This document shows positions 1 through 10,792 of a DNA stretch of 64,000 bases, in pieces; position 1 is the stretch's first letter; every line of letters begins with the position of its first letter. Below the pieces are notes generated by a model. It did no database searches. It was not told the DNA's origin and worked only from the letters and a program-made list of their open reading frames with translations. Location of the stretch: assembly GCF_014200675.1 (NCBI RefSeq), contig NZ_JACHCI010000019.1, positions 51,531 through 115,530 of the forward strand, in the 5' to 3' direction. The DNA is from Janthinobacterium saanense. Lineage in GTDB: Bacteria; Pseudomonadota; Gammaproteobacteria; Burkholderiales; Burkholderiaceae_D. Position numbers and translations under genes: made by a program.

Positions 1-903
1 CAATTGGTGTTGCTGCGCCTGGCGGCAGGCTTGATTGGCGGCTACGCGTCTTCCGCGACCGTGCTGGTGGCAACCCAGACGCCGCGCGAACAGGCCGGCT
101 GGGCACTGGGCATACTGTCGACCGGCTCTCTGTCTGGCGGCCTGATCGGTCCCTTGATCGGTGGACTGTTACCGGGCCTGATAGGCATACGCCAGACTTT
201 TTTCCTCGGCGGCGGCGTGATCGCGCTGGCTGCACTGGTCACTATCGTGTTTGTCCGCGAAGACTTCCAGGCCGCGCCGGCAAGCGCAAGGCGCGCCGAA
301 CCGGTAAGGCTGGGCAGTGCCTTGTGGCTGGTGGTTGCCCCCATGTTCGCTACCGCGATGCTGGTGCTGTTTTCGAATATGTCGATCGAACCCATCATCA
401 CTGTCTACCTGGCTGAAATCGGCGTAGGCCGCAGCCAGGTAGTGCTGTTCGCTGGCATCGTGATGGCCGCGTCTGCCCTGGGCAGCTTGCTGATGGCGGC
501 ACGTCTTGGACGCCTGGCGGACCGTATCGGCGGCGGGAAAGTGATTATTTATTGCTTGCTGGCAGCCGGGGGCTTGCTGATACCACAAGCTTTCGTCACG
601 CAATGGTGGCAACTGGTGGGCTTGCGTTTCCTGATGGGCATGGCCCTGGCTGGCTTGCTACCGTCGATCGCCAAAGTCATCCGTCTATCAGTACCGGAAA
701 AAGCGCTGGGCAAGGTACTCGGTTATGCGCAATCGTCGCAATACGCAGGCCAGGTGCTGGGCCCACTACTCGGTGGCGCCCTGGGCGGCACCAGCGGCAT
801 GCGTTCCGTATTTTTTCTCACCAGTGCGCTGCTGCTGGCAGGTGCTGGCTTGAATTATCTGTTGATGAACAAAGCCCGGGCGGCTTTGCATCCCTTGCAA
901 TAA
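1..903 (+). CDS. MFS transporter, 3' portion (5' end outside window)
   Basis: About 300 residues of a multi-pass membrane protein in the style of a major facilitator superfamily drug exporter. The reading frame is open to the first base of the window, so the start lies upstream and the first TM helices are missing. Hydrophobic helices alternate with short Arg/Asp-rich loops, and a Gly-rich helix (GGLIGPLIGGLLPG) resembles the motif C found in antiporters. A short cytoplasmic stretch (VREDFQAAPASARRAEPVR) fits the central loop between the two six-helix halves. The SDR gene follows after 16 bp and is probably cotranscribed. The substrate cannot be read from the sequence. Confidence 0.85.
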   Translation, partial: QLVLLRLAAGLIGGYASSATVLVATQTPREQAGWALGILSTGSLSGGLIGPLIGGLLPGLIGIRQTFFLGGGVIALAALVTIVFVREDFQAAPASARRAEPVRLGSALWLVVAPMFATAMLVLFSNMSIEPIITVYLAEIGVGRSQVVLFAGIVMAASALGSLLMAARLGRLADRIGGGKVIIYCLLAAGGLLIPQAFVTQWWQLVGLRFLMGMALAGLLPSIAKVIRLSVPEKALGKVLGYAQSSQYAGQVLGPLLGGALGGTSGMRSVFFLTSALLLAGAGLNYLLMNKARAALHPLQ

Positions 904-919
904 ATCTGGGAGTATCTGT

Positions 920-1789
920 ATGCAAAAGCAACACAACGATGGATCGCGCACCTGGCTGATCACCGGTGTCAGCTCGGGCCTGGGCCTGGCGTTTGCCCGC
1001 GCCGCCCTGGCAGCCGGCCATACCGTGATCGGTACCGTGCGCCAGGATAGTGACGGTGCGCAATTTGAAAAACTGGGCGCCGGACGTGCCCATGCCCTGC
1101 TGCTCGATATCAGCGACTTGGCGGCTATCGGGCCAGCGCTAGCGCAAGCGGAGCAGGCACTGGGCCCGATTGATGTGCTGGTCAACAATGCCGGTTACGG
1201 CCATGAAGGCACGCTGGAAGAATCGCCATTGGAAGAGTTGCAGCATCAGTTTGCAGTCAATGTATACGGTCCGGTAGCGATGATCAAGGCCGTCTTGCCG
1301 CAAATGCGGCAGCGCCGTAGCGGCTGCATCGTCAATGTTACGTCAATGGCGGGCCTGGCTGCGCTGCCGGGCATCGCTTACTACAGTGGCAGCAAGTTTG
1401 CGCTGGAAGGCATCAGCGCCTCGCTGGCGCAGGAAGTCGCGCCATTCGGCATCCGGGTCATTGCGCTGGCGCCGGGCTCCTTCCGTACTGACTGGGCCGG
1501 ACGCTCCATGGTGCGGACCCAGCGCCAGATTAGCGACTATGACGATTTGTTCGAGCCCATCCGCAATGCGCGCAAGGCAAAAAGCGGCATCCAGGCTGGC
1601 GACCCCGAAAAAGCGGCCCAAGTCTTGCTAGCTATTGTGGCGGCAGAGCAGGCCCCACGCCAGTTGCTGCTGGGCAGTGACGCCTTGACACTGGTACGTG
1701 CCCGCATCAAGGCGCTCAGTGCCGAGCTGGATCAATGGGAGGCACTGACACAAGCGACGGATTATTTGCCTCCCGCAGACCAGATCTGA
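920..1789 (+). CDS. SDR-family NAD(P)-dependent oxidoreductase
   Basis: Classical short-chain dehydrogenase of 289 residues. Visible motifs are the dinucleotide-binding TGVSSGLG near residue 14, NNAG near 90, a Ser in the VTSMAG strand and the catalytic YxxxK (YYSGSK) near 154. The C-terminal extension beyond the Rossmann core is typical of the subfamily acting on ketones or aldehydes of unknown identity. The start ATG has a good ribosome binding site (GGGAG, 7 bp spacing). It sits 16 bp behind the MFS gene, so exporter and oxidoreductase are probably one operon. The substrate is unknown. Confidence 0.9.
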   Translation: MQKQHNDGSRTWLITGVSSGLGLAFARAALAAGHTVIGTVRQDSDGAQFEKLGAGRAHALLLDISDLAAIGPALAQAEQALGPIDVLVNNAGYGHEGTLEESPLEELQHQFAVNVYGPVAMIKAVLPQMRQRRSGCIVNVTSMAGLAALPGIAYYSGSKFALEGISASLAQEVAPFGIRVIALAPGSFRTDWAGRSMVRTQRQISDYDDLFEPIRNARKAKSGIQAGDPEKAAQVLLAIVAAEQAPRQLLLGSDALTLVRARIKALSAELDQWEALTQATDYLPPADQI

Positions 1790-1829
1790 GGTGCATGGCT
1801 GTTCGTTGCCCTGCTCGCCCGCGATTGTG

Positions 1830-1866
1830 ACAAGGCCGCCACACTGGGCGGCCTTGTCATTTTCCT
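1830..1866 (+). terminator. Rho-independent terminator after MFS-SDR operon
   Basis: Perfect 11-bp stem ACAAGGCCGCC / GGCGGCCTTGT around a 6-nt loop, followed by a short T-rich run. It lies 40 bp after the SDR stop codon and before the ZntB-like gene. Confidence 0.8.
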
Positions 1867-1923
1867 GTCATCTGGCTGTCATATAATTGCTGCAAGAACG
1901 CTTTGCGCAGAAAGTCAATCACG

Positions 1924-2952
1924 ATGGCGATGGAAACTGCCGGTTTTACCTACGGCTCCGATACCTCAGGCCTGGTCTGGGGTTTTTTGTTTGGCCGGAC
2001 GGCGCAGCCGCTGGCGCTCGATTCAAACGCGGCGCAAGCCTGGCTGGACAACAACGCGAGCCACCCGCCCCAGGAATTCGTCTGGCTGCATTTCAACCTG
2101 TCGCATGCGGCCTGCGAGCGCTGGCTGCAAACGCATACCAGCCTGGCCGCGGAATTCTATGAAACCCTGCACCAGGGTTCACGCTCGACGCGCATCGAGC
2201 AGGCTGAAAACACCCTGATCGCGGTGGTCAACGATGTGGTGCACAATTTTTCCTTCGAGGTCTCCGACATCGCCACCATGTGGTCCAGCGTGGCGCAAAA
2301 CCTGGTCATCACGGCGCGCCGCGCACCGCTGCAATCGATAGAGCGCTTGCGCCAGGCCGTGCTCAAGAATCACGAGCCGATACGCTCGTCGGTGGAATTG
2401 CTGATCCATCTGCTGCGCGACCAGGCCGATGTGCTGGTCAATATCGTGCGCGACGCGGTGGCCCGCGTCGACGATATCGAAGACCATTTATTGTCTGGCC
2501 GTTTGACGCCCAAACGCAGCGACCTGGGCGCCATGCGGCGGGTGCTGGTGCGGCTGCAGCGCCTGCTGGCGCCTGAACCGGCCGCCCTGTTTCGCCTGCT
2601 GCAACGGCCGCCTTCATGGATTTCGGAACTCGATAGCCTGGAATTGCGCCAATCGACAGAGGAATTTTCGGTGGTGCTGAGCGATATGTCATCGCTGCAG
2701 GAGCGCATCAAGCTGCTGCAGGAAGAAATCGCCGCCAGCGTCAACGAGGGCAATAACCGCAGCCTGTTCGTGCTGACCATCGTCACGGTGCTGGCCCTGC
2801 CGATCAACATCATCGCCGGCATGCTGGGCATGAACGTGGGCGGCATCCCGCTGGCCCAGCATCCGCAAGGCTTCTGGATCATCGTCGCCATCATCGTGAC
2901 ATTCACGGTGGCGGCGGGATGGCTGGTCGCCCACGTACAAAAGAATAATTGA
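1924..2952 (+). CDS. ZntB/CorA-family divalent cation transporter
   Basis: The protein has a long, mostly helical cytoplasmic domain followed by two C-terminal TM helices (LFVLTIVTVLALPINIIAGMLG and a last helix near WIIVAIIVTFTVAAGWLV). The signature between them is GMNVGG, the CorA-superfamily GMN motif followed by Val-Gly-Gly, as in the ZntB zinc-transporter branch. At 342 residues it matches that family. The start at 1924 (MAMETAGF) is preferred over an in-frame TTG at 1903, because family members begin close to the conserved FxYGSDTSGLVWGF segment. Zn2+ is the likeliest ion; the direction of transport is inferred from family members only. Confidence 0.85.
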   Translation: MAMETAGFTYGSDTSGLVWGFLFGRTAQPLALDSNAAQAWLDNNASHPPQEFVWLHFNLSHAACERWLQTHTSLAAEFYETLHQGSRSTRIEQAENTLIAVVNDVVHNFSFEVSDIATMWSSVAQNLVITARRAPLQSIERLRQAVLKNHEPIRSSVELLIHLLRDQADVLVNIVRDAVARVDDIEDHLLSGRLTPKRSDLGAMRRVLVRLQRLLAPEPAALFRLLQRPPSWISELDSLELRQSTEEFSVVLSDMSSLQERIKLLQEEIAASVNEGNNRSLFVLTIVTVLALPINIIAGMLGMNVGGIPLAQHPQGFWIIVAIIVTFTVAAGWLVAHVQKNN

Positions 2953-2958
2953 GCATGC

Positions 2959-2988
2959 GGCGAACGGCAAACGCCGTTCGCCCTTCTT
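2959..2988. terminator. Shared terminator between convergent transporter and rnk genes
   Basis: Perfect 10-bp inverted repeat GGCGAACGGC / GCCGTTCGCC with loop AAAC, in the 38-bp gap between two convergent stop codons. It is followed on the + strand by CTTCTTGCTT, so it probably serves mainly the transporter gene. Confidence 0.65.
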
Positions 2989-2990
2989 GC

Positions 2991-3416
2991 TTAACGGTGG
3001 AATTCGCCAGCGCGCTCGGGCTGGTAGACGATTTCCTCGATCTTCACCTTGACCACGCCGCCCGGCATCGGCCAGGCGATGCTGTCGCCCACCGATAATC
3101 CCAACAATGCGCTGCCAACTGGCGCCAGCACGGAGATGCGGTCGGCCTGGCCATCGACGTCTTTCGGGTACACCAGGGTCAGGCAAAACTCTTCCCTGTT
3201 TTCCACCGTGAAGCGCACGGTCGAATTCATCGTCACCACGGTCGGCGGAATCTCTTGCGGCTCCAGCACGTCGGCACGCCCCAGCTCATCGAGCAAGGCG
3301 GCCTTGTCGGGCGACAAGTTATTTCCCAAGGCATACAACAATGTTTCCAGTCGTTCCACGTCTTGTGACGACAACGTTATTTTTGGTTTCTTTTCCAAGA
3401 TATCCTCACTAATCAA
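2991..3416 (-). CDS. rnk: Nucleoside diphosphate kinase regulator (Rnk, GreA/GreB-like)
   Basis: A 141-residue protein with the two-part layout of Rnk. A short N-terminal helical region (ITLSSQDVERLETLL) is followed by a GreA/GreB C-terminal FKBP-like fold (VTMNSTVRF, VYPKDVD, ISVLAPVGSALLGLSVGDSIAWPMPGG). The short coiled coil places it with Rnk rather than the longer GreA/GreB cleavage factors. Rnk binds RNA polymerase and affects nucleoside diphosphate kinase levels in related bacteria. The gene stands alone, with its own upstream region and a convergent neighbour. Confidence 0.9.
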   Translation of the reverse strand: MISEDILEKKPKITLSSQDVERLETLLYALGNNLSPDKAALLDELGRADVLEPQEIPPTVVTMNSTVRFTVENREEFCLTLVYPKDVDGQADRISVLAPVGSALLGLSVGDSIAWPMPGGVVKVKIEEIVYQPERAGEFHR

Positions 3417-3825
3417 TATTTACACCGCGATGTAGCCGCGATTCAAAGACAATTCAAGCGGCGTCCGGTTTTGCGGGCGTCAAGGCGCACACGGCAAAAC
3501 AATGGGTATCAGAACGCCCATTGTCGAAGGATTATGGACGAACTCGCCGGGCAAGGCCATAGTGTTTGCCTATTCATTCTTAATATTTATTAGAATCAAT
3601 GACTTGCATGATGCGATTGACACAGAAAATGAAAATAAAGCCGGAGTATGCGGCCCGAGGCGCTATTTCCCTGACGCTAGCTGCCGATTTTATTTACTGG
3701 AGGCATGTCTTGACACAAGAAAAAACAGGCAAAACAAAAGAGATTAGAATTGCCAGTGAATATTATTTAAAAGATATGTCTAAAATTTTTGTGCCGTGGT
3801 GACAGAAACTTGAGGCCTCACGACG
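3417..3825. other. Intergenic region without a supported gene
   Basis: 409 bp between the divergent rnk and GGDEF-EAL genes. It is clearly more A+T-rich than the flanking genes, especially 3560-3790. Short open frames at 3502-3747 and 3599-3802 lack recognisable domains, good ribosome binding sites and codon bias, so they are not called. The region most likely carries promoters for both flanking genes. Confidence 0.5.
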
Positions 3826-5781
3826 GTGACACCAAACTGGAATGACAACATGGCAGGGCAAGCCCATATCGAACCAGGCGGCGGCACGCCGTCCCGAGAA
3901 GGTCACGACAGGATGGCGCCGTGGCGTGGCGACCGGGTCGCCAGACAAAACCTGCTGCTCGCCGGCGCCACGCTGCTGGCCGCCAGCCTGTCGCTGATAC
4001 TGTTCCAGGCCGTGGCGCTGCACGCGGAGCTGCGGCGCGAGCTGACGGTGCAAGCCGACATGCTGGCGCCTGCCGCCAGCCAGGCGCTGCGCCAGTCCAG
4101 CCACCTGGGCGCCGAACAGGTGCTGGCGCCGCTGGCCGCCGCGCCCGACATCGAACAGGCGCTGATTTACAGCCAGAATGGCCTGCCCTACGCCCGCTAC
4201 GCGCGCAGCAGCGCCGAGGCCACGCCCGCAGCACCGCAAGCCGGCATGCACACGGATGGGCTGGCCGGCAGCGCGAGCATGTTGAAGCCGCTGCCGGGCG
4301 GCGGCGCACTGCTGCTGCGAACCAGCCTGGCGCCGCTCTACCGCAGCCTGGCGCAATTTGCCGCCTTCACGCTGGCCATCGGCCTGTGCGCATTCGGCAT
4401 CACCTTGCTGATGGTGCGCCGCACGCGCGCCGCCGCCGAACAGGCGGAAAACCATTTTCACTACCTGGCCCATGTCGATCCCGTCACCGCGCTACCAAAC
4501 CGGCATGAATTCAACGATGCGCTGGCGTATGCGCTGGCACGCGCCGACCGCCAGGACAGCAGCGTGGGCTTGCTGCTGCTGGACCTGGATAACTTCAAGG
4601 TCGTCAACGACACCCTCGGCCACCATCACGGCGACCAGCTGCTCAAACTGGTGGCCGGGCGCCTGGTCCACATCCTGCGCACCACCGACATCATCTGCCG
4701 CATGGGCGGCGACGAATTCGTGGTCATCATCGAACCGGCCGACGACGCCCTGGAGCTGGCCAGCGTGGCGCGCAAGATCCTGTCCATGCTGGCCACGCCG
4801 TTCACGCTCGATGGCCACCAGTCATACCTGGGCGCCAGCATCGGGGTCAGCCTGTATCCATTCGACGCGCGCGATGCGGCGACCCTGACGCGCAACGCCG
4901 ATACGGCCATGTATCACGCCAAGCAACGGGGCAAGAACCGCTACGCCATCTTCCAGTCCGACATGGCACTGCGCGCCCAGCGCCGCCTGCGCGTGGAAGC
5001 GAACCTGCGCAAGGCCTTGCAGGACGGCGACCTGTTCTTGCATTACCAGCCGCAAATCGATTTGCGCAGCGGCCGCATCGTCGGCGTGGAAGCGCTGATA
5101 CGCTGGCGCTGCAGCGAAATGGGCGATGTCAGTCCCGGCGAATTCATCCCCGTCGCCGAGGAAAGCGGCATCATCGTCGAACTGGGCCGCTGGGTGCTGC
5201 ACAGCGCCTGCCGGCAAGCAGCCGCCTGGCACAAGGCGGGCTTGCTCGACACCCTGGAACACGTGGCCGTCAACCTGTCCGCCTGCCAGGCGCGCGATGC
5301 AGAACTGATGAACGACATCCGCGCCATCCTGCACGAAACGCAGCTGCCGCATGGCTTGCTGGAGCTGGAAATCACGGAAGGCGTCATGATGGACAATGTG
5401 CAGACCAATGTGGAACTGATGCAGCGGCTGCAGGAAACCGGCATCCACCTGTCGATCGACGATTTCGGCACCGGCTATTCCTCGATGTCTTACCTGAAGC
5501 GCCTGCCGATCGACCAGCTGAAAATCGACCGCAGCTTCGTGCACGACCTGCCCGGCGACGGCGAAGCCATCGTCACGGCCATCATCGCCATGGCGCACAG
5601 CCTGAAGTTGAAAGTGGTGGCCGAAGGCGTGGAAACCCTGCGGCAAGTGGAGTTTTTAAGAAAGGCCGGCTGCGACAATGCGCAGGGCTTTTTCTTCGCG
5701 CGCCCGATGACGGCGGCGCAGTTGACGGCGCTGCTGCTGGAGCGGCGCGACTGGAGCAGCCGCACCGCTTTGCAGGCCTAG
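3826..5781 (+). CDS. Membrane-bound diguanylate cyclase/phosphodiesterase (GGDEF-EAL)
   Basis: The N-terminus has one TM helix (about residues 38-60), a periplasmic stretch of about 110 residues and a second TM helix (about 180-203). A GGDEF domain with intact GGDEF at 294-298 follows, with an RxxD inhibitory site (RTTD) exactly five residues before it. The EAL domain starts at EALIRW (422) and keeps EITE, DDFGTGYSS, KIDRSF and EGVET, the metal and catalytic residues of an active c-di-GMP phosphodiesterase. Both activities may therefore be functional. The start is a GTG at 3826; ATG codons at 3850 and 3913 are alternatives. The gene is monocistronic and convergent with prfC. Confidence 0.93.
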   Translation: MTPNWNDNMAGQAHIEPGGGTPSREGHDRMAPWRGDRVARQNLLLAGATLLAASLSLILFQAVALHAELRRELTVQADMLAPAASQALRQSSHLGAEQVLAPLAAAPDIEQALIYSQNGLPYARYARSSAEATPAAPQAGMHTDGLAGSASMLKPLPGGGALLLRTSLAPLYRSLAQFAAFTLAIGLCAFGITLLMVRRTRAAAEQAENHFHYLAHVDPVTALPNRHEFNDALAYALARADRQDSSVGLLLLDLDNFKVVNDTLGHHHGDQLLKLVAGRLVHILRTTDIICRMGGDEFVVIIEPADDALELASVARKILSMLATPFTLDGHQSYLGASIGVSLYPFDARDAATLTRNADTAMYHAKQRGKNRYAIFQSDMALRAQRRLRVEANLRKALQDGDLFLHYQPQIDLRSGRIVGVEALIRWRCSEMGDVSPGEFIPVAEESGIIVELGRWVLHSACRQAAAWHKAGLLDTLEHVAVNLSACQARDAELMNDIRAILHETQLPHGLLELEITEGVMMDNVQTNVELMQRLQETGIHLSIDDFGTGYSSMSYLKRLPIDQLKIDRSFVHDLPGDGEAIVTAIIAMAHSLKLKVVAEGVETLRQVEFLRKAGCDNAQGFFFARPMTAAQLTALLLERRDWSSRTALQA

Positions 5782-5783
5782 AA

Positions 5784-7472
<1,689 letters not shown>

Positions 7473-7655
7473 GATATGGCCCTCGCAAAAAACCCTCGAT
7501 TTTACAGACTCCCGGGCATTCCGTGTGAACTGTTCCACTCTTGCGCCCTGGCAGCCTTGCCTTTGCGACATTGTTAAATCAGTACTTCATCAAGGTGTCA
7601 CAATTCACAGGCAACATTGCAATGCAGAAACATTGTGACCCTTCCTGGAAATCTG

Positions 7656-9701
7656 ATGAAAATCCTTTTGACGCCTGCCATCCGACTCATGCAGCAATTG
7701 CGCCTGCTGCCCAAATTCATGCTCGTCTGCCTGGTCTTCCTGCTGCCGCTGGCGCTGGTGACGAGCTTGCTGATTGCCGAGCTGGGCAAGTCATTGTCGC
7801 AGGCACAGCAGGCGCAGCGGGGCGTCAGTTATGTGCAGCAGTTGCAGGAAACCACGCATTTGCTGCAGCGCCGGCGCGGCGAAGAACATTTGCGCCTGAG
7901 CATAAAGCGCGCAGTCGATGGCCCAGCGACGGCGCTCAACGCGAAGATCAGCACCGCCTTGCAAACCCTGCAAGCATCGCCCTCGGGGGCCGGCCTGCCG
8001 CAGGTGGCTGAGCTGCTCAAGCAATGGCAGGCGCTGCTGGCGGGCCAGGCCAGCCTGGGCGCCAAGGAAAGTTATAGCACCCACACGGCGCTGATACGCC
8101 AGGCCGGCAAGCTGGTGCAACTGGTGGCCGACCGCTCGCACCTGGGCCTCGATGGCGAAGCGGGCGCGGGCCACTTGAGCAATGTCATCATCGGCACCCT
8201 GCCCGACCTGGCCGAAAGCCTGTCCGACATCGCCGGCCGGGGCGGCGCCTATATCGACACGGGCTTGTTTGAAGCCAACGAAGACCAGCTGGTCAACGCC
8301 ACCGCCCAGATCGCCCGCCATGAACTGGAACGCTTGCCGGCCCGCTACGATGAAATCAGCAGCAGCCAGCCCACGCTGCGCGCGCCGCTGGAACCGGCGC
8401 TGAAAGCGCTGCCGGTGGCGCTGGCCTTTTTGGAGCGCACGAAAAATGAAGTCACCAATTCCTACGACCAGAGCTCGGGGCCGGCCTTCCACAAGGCGGG
8501 CATGCAAGCCATCGATGGCCTGTACGCGCTGGCGACGGCTTCGGGCAATGCGCTGCAAGCCGTGCTGGCCGAACGCATCGCCCGCGACCAGGCCAGGCGC
8601 GCGCTGATCCTGGCCGCCATGCTGCTGGTGCTGGCGATTGCCGCTTATCTATGCGCCGGCTTCTACGCCTCGTTCTCCCGCGACGTGGCGCAATTGCGCC
8701 TGGCCGTGGGCGCGGCAGCAGCCGGTGATTTGTCGCAGCGCATCGATAGCGCTGCACGCGATGAAATCGGCGACCTGGTGCGCGACTTTGGCGCCATGAC
8801 GCGTAGCCTGGCCACCCTGGTACAGGAAATCCGCAGCGGCGCCGCCGTCATCGCGGCCGCTGGCGCCGACATGGCGCAAGGCAACCAGGCTTTGTCCGGC
8901 CACACCGCCACCCAGTCCGAGGCGCTGGGCGCTACCGTGGACTCGATGCGCGAACTGACGGCGACCGTAGGCCGCAACGAAGCCCACCTCGCCCAGGGCA
9001 GCACCTTGGTCGCCTCGGCTGCCGACGTGGCGCGGTGCGGCGGCGAGACCGTCACCGCCGTGGTCGACACCATGGCCTCGATCAAGGCCAGCTCGCACAA
9101 GATCGTCGACATCATCGGCGTCATCAACGGCATCGCCTTCCAGACCAATATCCTGGCCCTGAATGCCGCCGTGGAGGCGGCGCGGGCCGGCGAGCAGGGA
9201 CGCGGTTTCGCCGTGGTAGCGGCCGAAGTACGCAGCCTGGCGCAGCGCTCGAACGAGGCGGCGCTGGAAATCAAGCGCCTGATCGGCGATTCGGTGGCCA
9301 CGGTGGACGCGGGTGGCGAGCTGGTGAACGCGGCCGGCAGCACCATGCGGCAAGTAGTCGAGGCGGTGCAGCAGGTGGCGCTGGTGATCGCCCGCATCAG
9401 CAGCGCCGGCGCCGAACAGAATGGCGAAATCACCCAGATCAATGGCGCGCTGGCGCAGATCGACGACATGACGCGCCAGAACGCGGCCCTGGTCGAAGAA
9501 GCGCGCATCGGTTCGCAGCGCCTGCATGAAGAGGGCGACGCGCTGACGCAGGCCGTCAGCCGCTTCCGCCTGGAAGAGGCAGCGCAAGCCGAGTCCACCG
9601 CCCCGCGCGCCAGCTTGCCCAGCGTGCGCCAGGCCGGTTCCTGGAGCGCCAACAAGCCGCGCGTCATATCACAAAACCACGTACAACGGCGCAAGGCTTG
9701 A
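7656..9701 (+). CDS. Methyl-accepting chemotaxis protein
   Basis: Chemoreceptor with a first TM helix ([20 protein letters not shown]) and a large periplasmic, helical ligand-binding region of about 280 residues. A second TM helix ([22 protein letters not shown]), a HAMP domain ([17 protein letters not shown]) and the signalling coiled coil follow. The hairpin tip has the invariant [21 protein letters not shown] segment, and [20 protein letters not shown] follows it. There is no C-terminal NWxxF-type CheR/CheB tether; the tail is basic (QRRKA). ATG at 7656 (MKILLTP) is preferred over an upstream TTG at 7617 because GGAA lies just upstream. No ligand can be assigned. Confidence 0.93.
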   Translation: MKILLTPAIRLMQQLRLLPKFMLVCLVFLLPLALVTSLLIAELGKSLSQAQQAQRGVSYVQQLQETTHLLQRRRGEEHLRLSIKRAVDGPATALNAKISTALQTLQASPSGAGLPQVAELLKQWQALLAGQASLGAKESYSTHTALIRQAGKLVQLVADRSHLGLDGEAGAGHLSNVIIGTLPDLAESLSDIAGRGGAYIDTGLFEANEDQLVNATAQIARHELERLPARYDEISSSQPTLRAPLEPALKALPVALAFLERTKNEVTNSYDQSSGPAFHKAGMQAIDGLYALATASGNALQAVLAERIARDQARRALILAAMLLVLAIAAYLCAGFYASFSRDVAQLRLAVGAAAAGDLSQRIDSAARDEIGDLVRDFGAMTRSLATLVQEIRSGAAVIAAAGADMAQGNQALSGHTATQSEALGATVDSMRELTATVGRNEAHLAQGSTLVASAADVARCGGETVTAVVDTMASIKASSHKIVDIIGVINGIAFQTNILALNAAVEAARAGEQGRGFAVVAAEVRSLAQRSNEAALEIKRLIGDSVATVDAGGELVNAAGSTMRQVVEAVQQVALVIARISSAGAEQNGEITQINGALAQIDDMTRQNAALVEEARIGSQRLHEEGDALTQAVSRFRLEEAAQAESTAPRASLPSVRQAGSWSANKPRVISQNHVQRRKA

Positions 9702-9903
9702 TGTCTATAGAACCAACGTAGGACTGGGACTACAATTCTGCCTCAATAGAGACTACAAAATGGCGACTGCTAATCTTATGTTCGCCAATGACATAAGCTT
9801 TTAAAGTAACTACATCGTGATCTGCGCGATAAGCCTGGCAAAAAATCCATGACCAGCAGCGCAGCCATCGCACTCCGATGTAAAAAAGCCTGTGAGGAAT
9901 TAT

Positions 9904-10713
9904 ATGAACCATACCCAACTTAGCGCTCCGCTCCAGAAAAACCAGTTGCTGCCGCATGTAATGCCAGCGGCTGGCCGGGAAATCAAGCTTGCGTCGCGGG
10001 TTAGCCTCAGTAGCGCACAACAAAATGAGTTGCTGGCCGCCCTGCCCCGCGCCGCGCTCGAATCGCTGTTTGAACACCTGGAACTGGTGGAACTACCATT
10101 CGGCAAAGAACTCTACGCTTACGGCAATCACCTCGACTACAGCTACTTCCCGACCACCGCCATCGTCTCGCTGCTGTATGTGATGGAAGACGGCGCCACC
10201 ACCGAAATCGCCGTAGTCGGCCATGAAGGCGTGGTGGGCGCCTCGCTGGTGGTGGGCGAACGGGCCATGTGCACGGCCGTGGTGCAAAGCGCCGGCTACG
10301 GCTACCGTTTAAAAACGCAATGCCTGCGCGATGCCTTCAATGAAGGCGGCGCGCTGCCGCAACTGCTGATGCGCTACACCAATGCCCTGTTTGCCCAGAT
10401 GGCGCAAAACGCCGTGGGCGGCCGCCACAGCTCGATAGAACAAAAACTGTGCCGCTGGCTGCTCGACCGTCTGGACCGCTCGCCATCGAATGAATTGAAA
10501 GTCACCCAGGAACTCATTTCCATCATGCTGGGCGTGCGCCGCGAAAGCATCACGGCCGCCGCCGGCAAGCTGCAGGAAGAAGGCTTGATACACTATCGCC
10601 GTGGCAATATCACGGTACTCGACCGCCTGGGCCTGGAAGCCTACGCCGGCGAATGCTACAAAGTGGCGAAGACAGAATACGACCGCTTGCTGCGCGACGT
10701 GGCGCGCTGCTAA
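9904..10713 (+). CDS. Crp/Fnr-family transcriptional regulator
   Basis: The N-terminal half is a cyclic-nucleotide-binding-like beta barrel (ELPFGKELYAYGNHLDYSYFP, VGHEGVVGASLVVGE). The C-terminal half has a Crp-type winged helix (KVTQELISIMLGVRRESITAAAGKLQEEGLI). The barrel lacks the four-Cys cluster of Fnr and the canonical cAMP phosphate-binding RxSA, so its effector is unknown. GAGGA lies 5 bp before ATG 9904, which favours this start over the in-frame GTG at 9892, whose codons overlap the ribosome binding site. The gene is monocistronic and ends in a strong terminator. Confidence 0.9.
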   Translation: MNHTQLSAPLQKNQLLPHVMPAAGREIKLASRVSLSSAQQNELLAALPRAALESLFEHLELVELPFGKELYAYGNHLDYSYFPTTAIVSLLYVMEDGATTEIAVVGHEGVVGASLVVGERAMCTAVVQSAGYGYRLKTQCLRDAFNEGGALPQLLMRYTNALFAQMAQNAVGGRHSSIEQKLCRWLLDRLDRSPSNELKVTQELISIMLGVRRESITAAAGKLQEEGLIHYRRGNITVLDRLGLEAYAGECYKVAKTEYDRLLRDVARC

Positions 10714-10728
10714 ACAGCTTCAGTCCAC

Positions 10729-10765
10729 AAAAAAATGGCCGGGCATCATGCCCGGCCATTTTTTA
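10729..10765. terminator. Bidirectional intrinsic terminator
   Basis: An 11-bp G+C-rich stem AATGGCCGGGC / GCCCGGCCATT with loop ATCAT is flanked by an A run on one side and a T run on the other. It can stop transcription from both the Crp-type gene (+) and the histidine kinase gene (-), which converge here. Confidence 0.92.
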
Positions 10766-10792
10766 TGGGCGCTTATTGTTGCTGATGCAATG

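Noticed and set aside
3502..3802. Two short overlapping ORFs in the A+T-rich gap before the GGDEF-EAL gene
   Set aside because: No ribosome binding site, no domain and no host-like codon bias; treated as intergenic.
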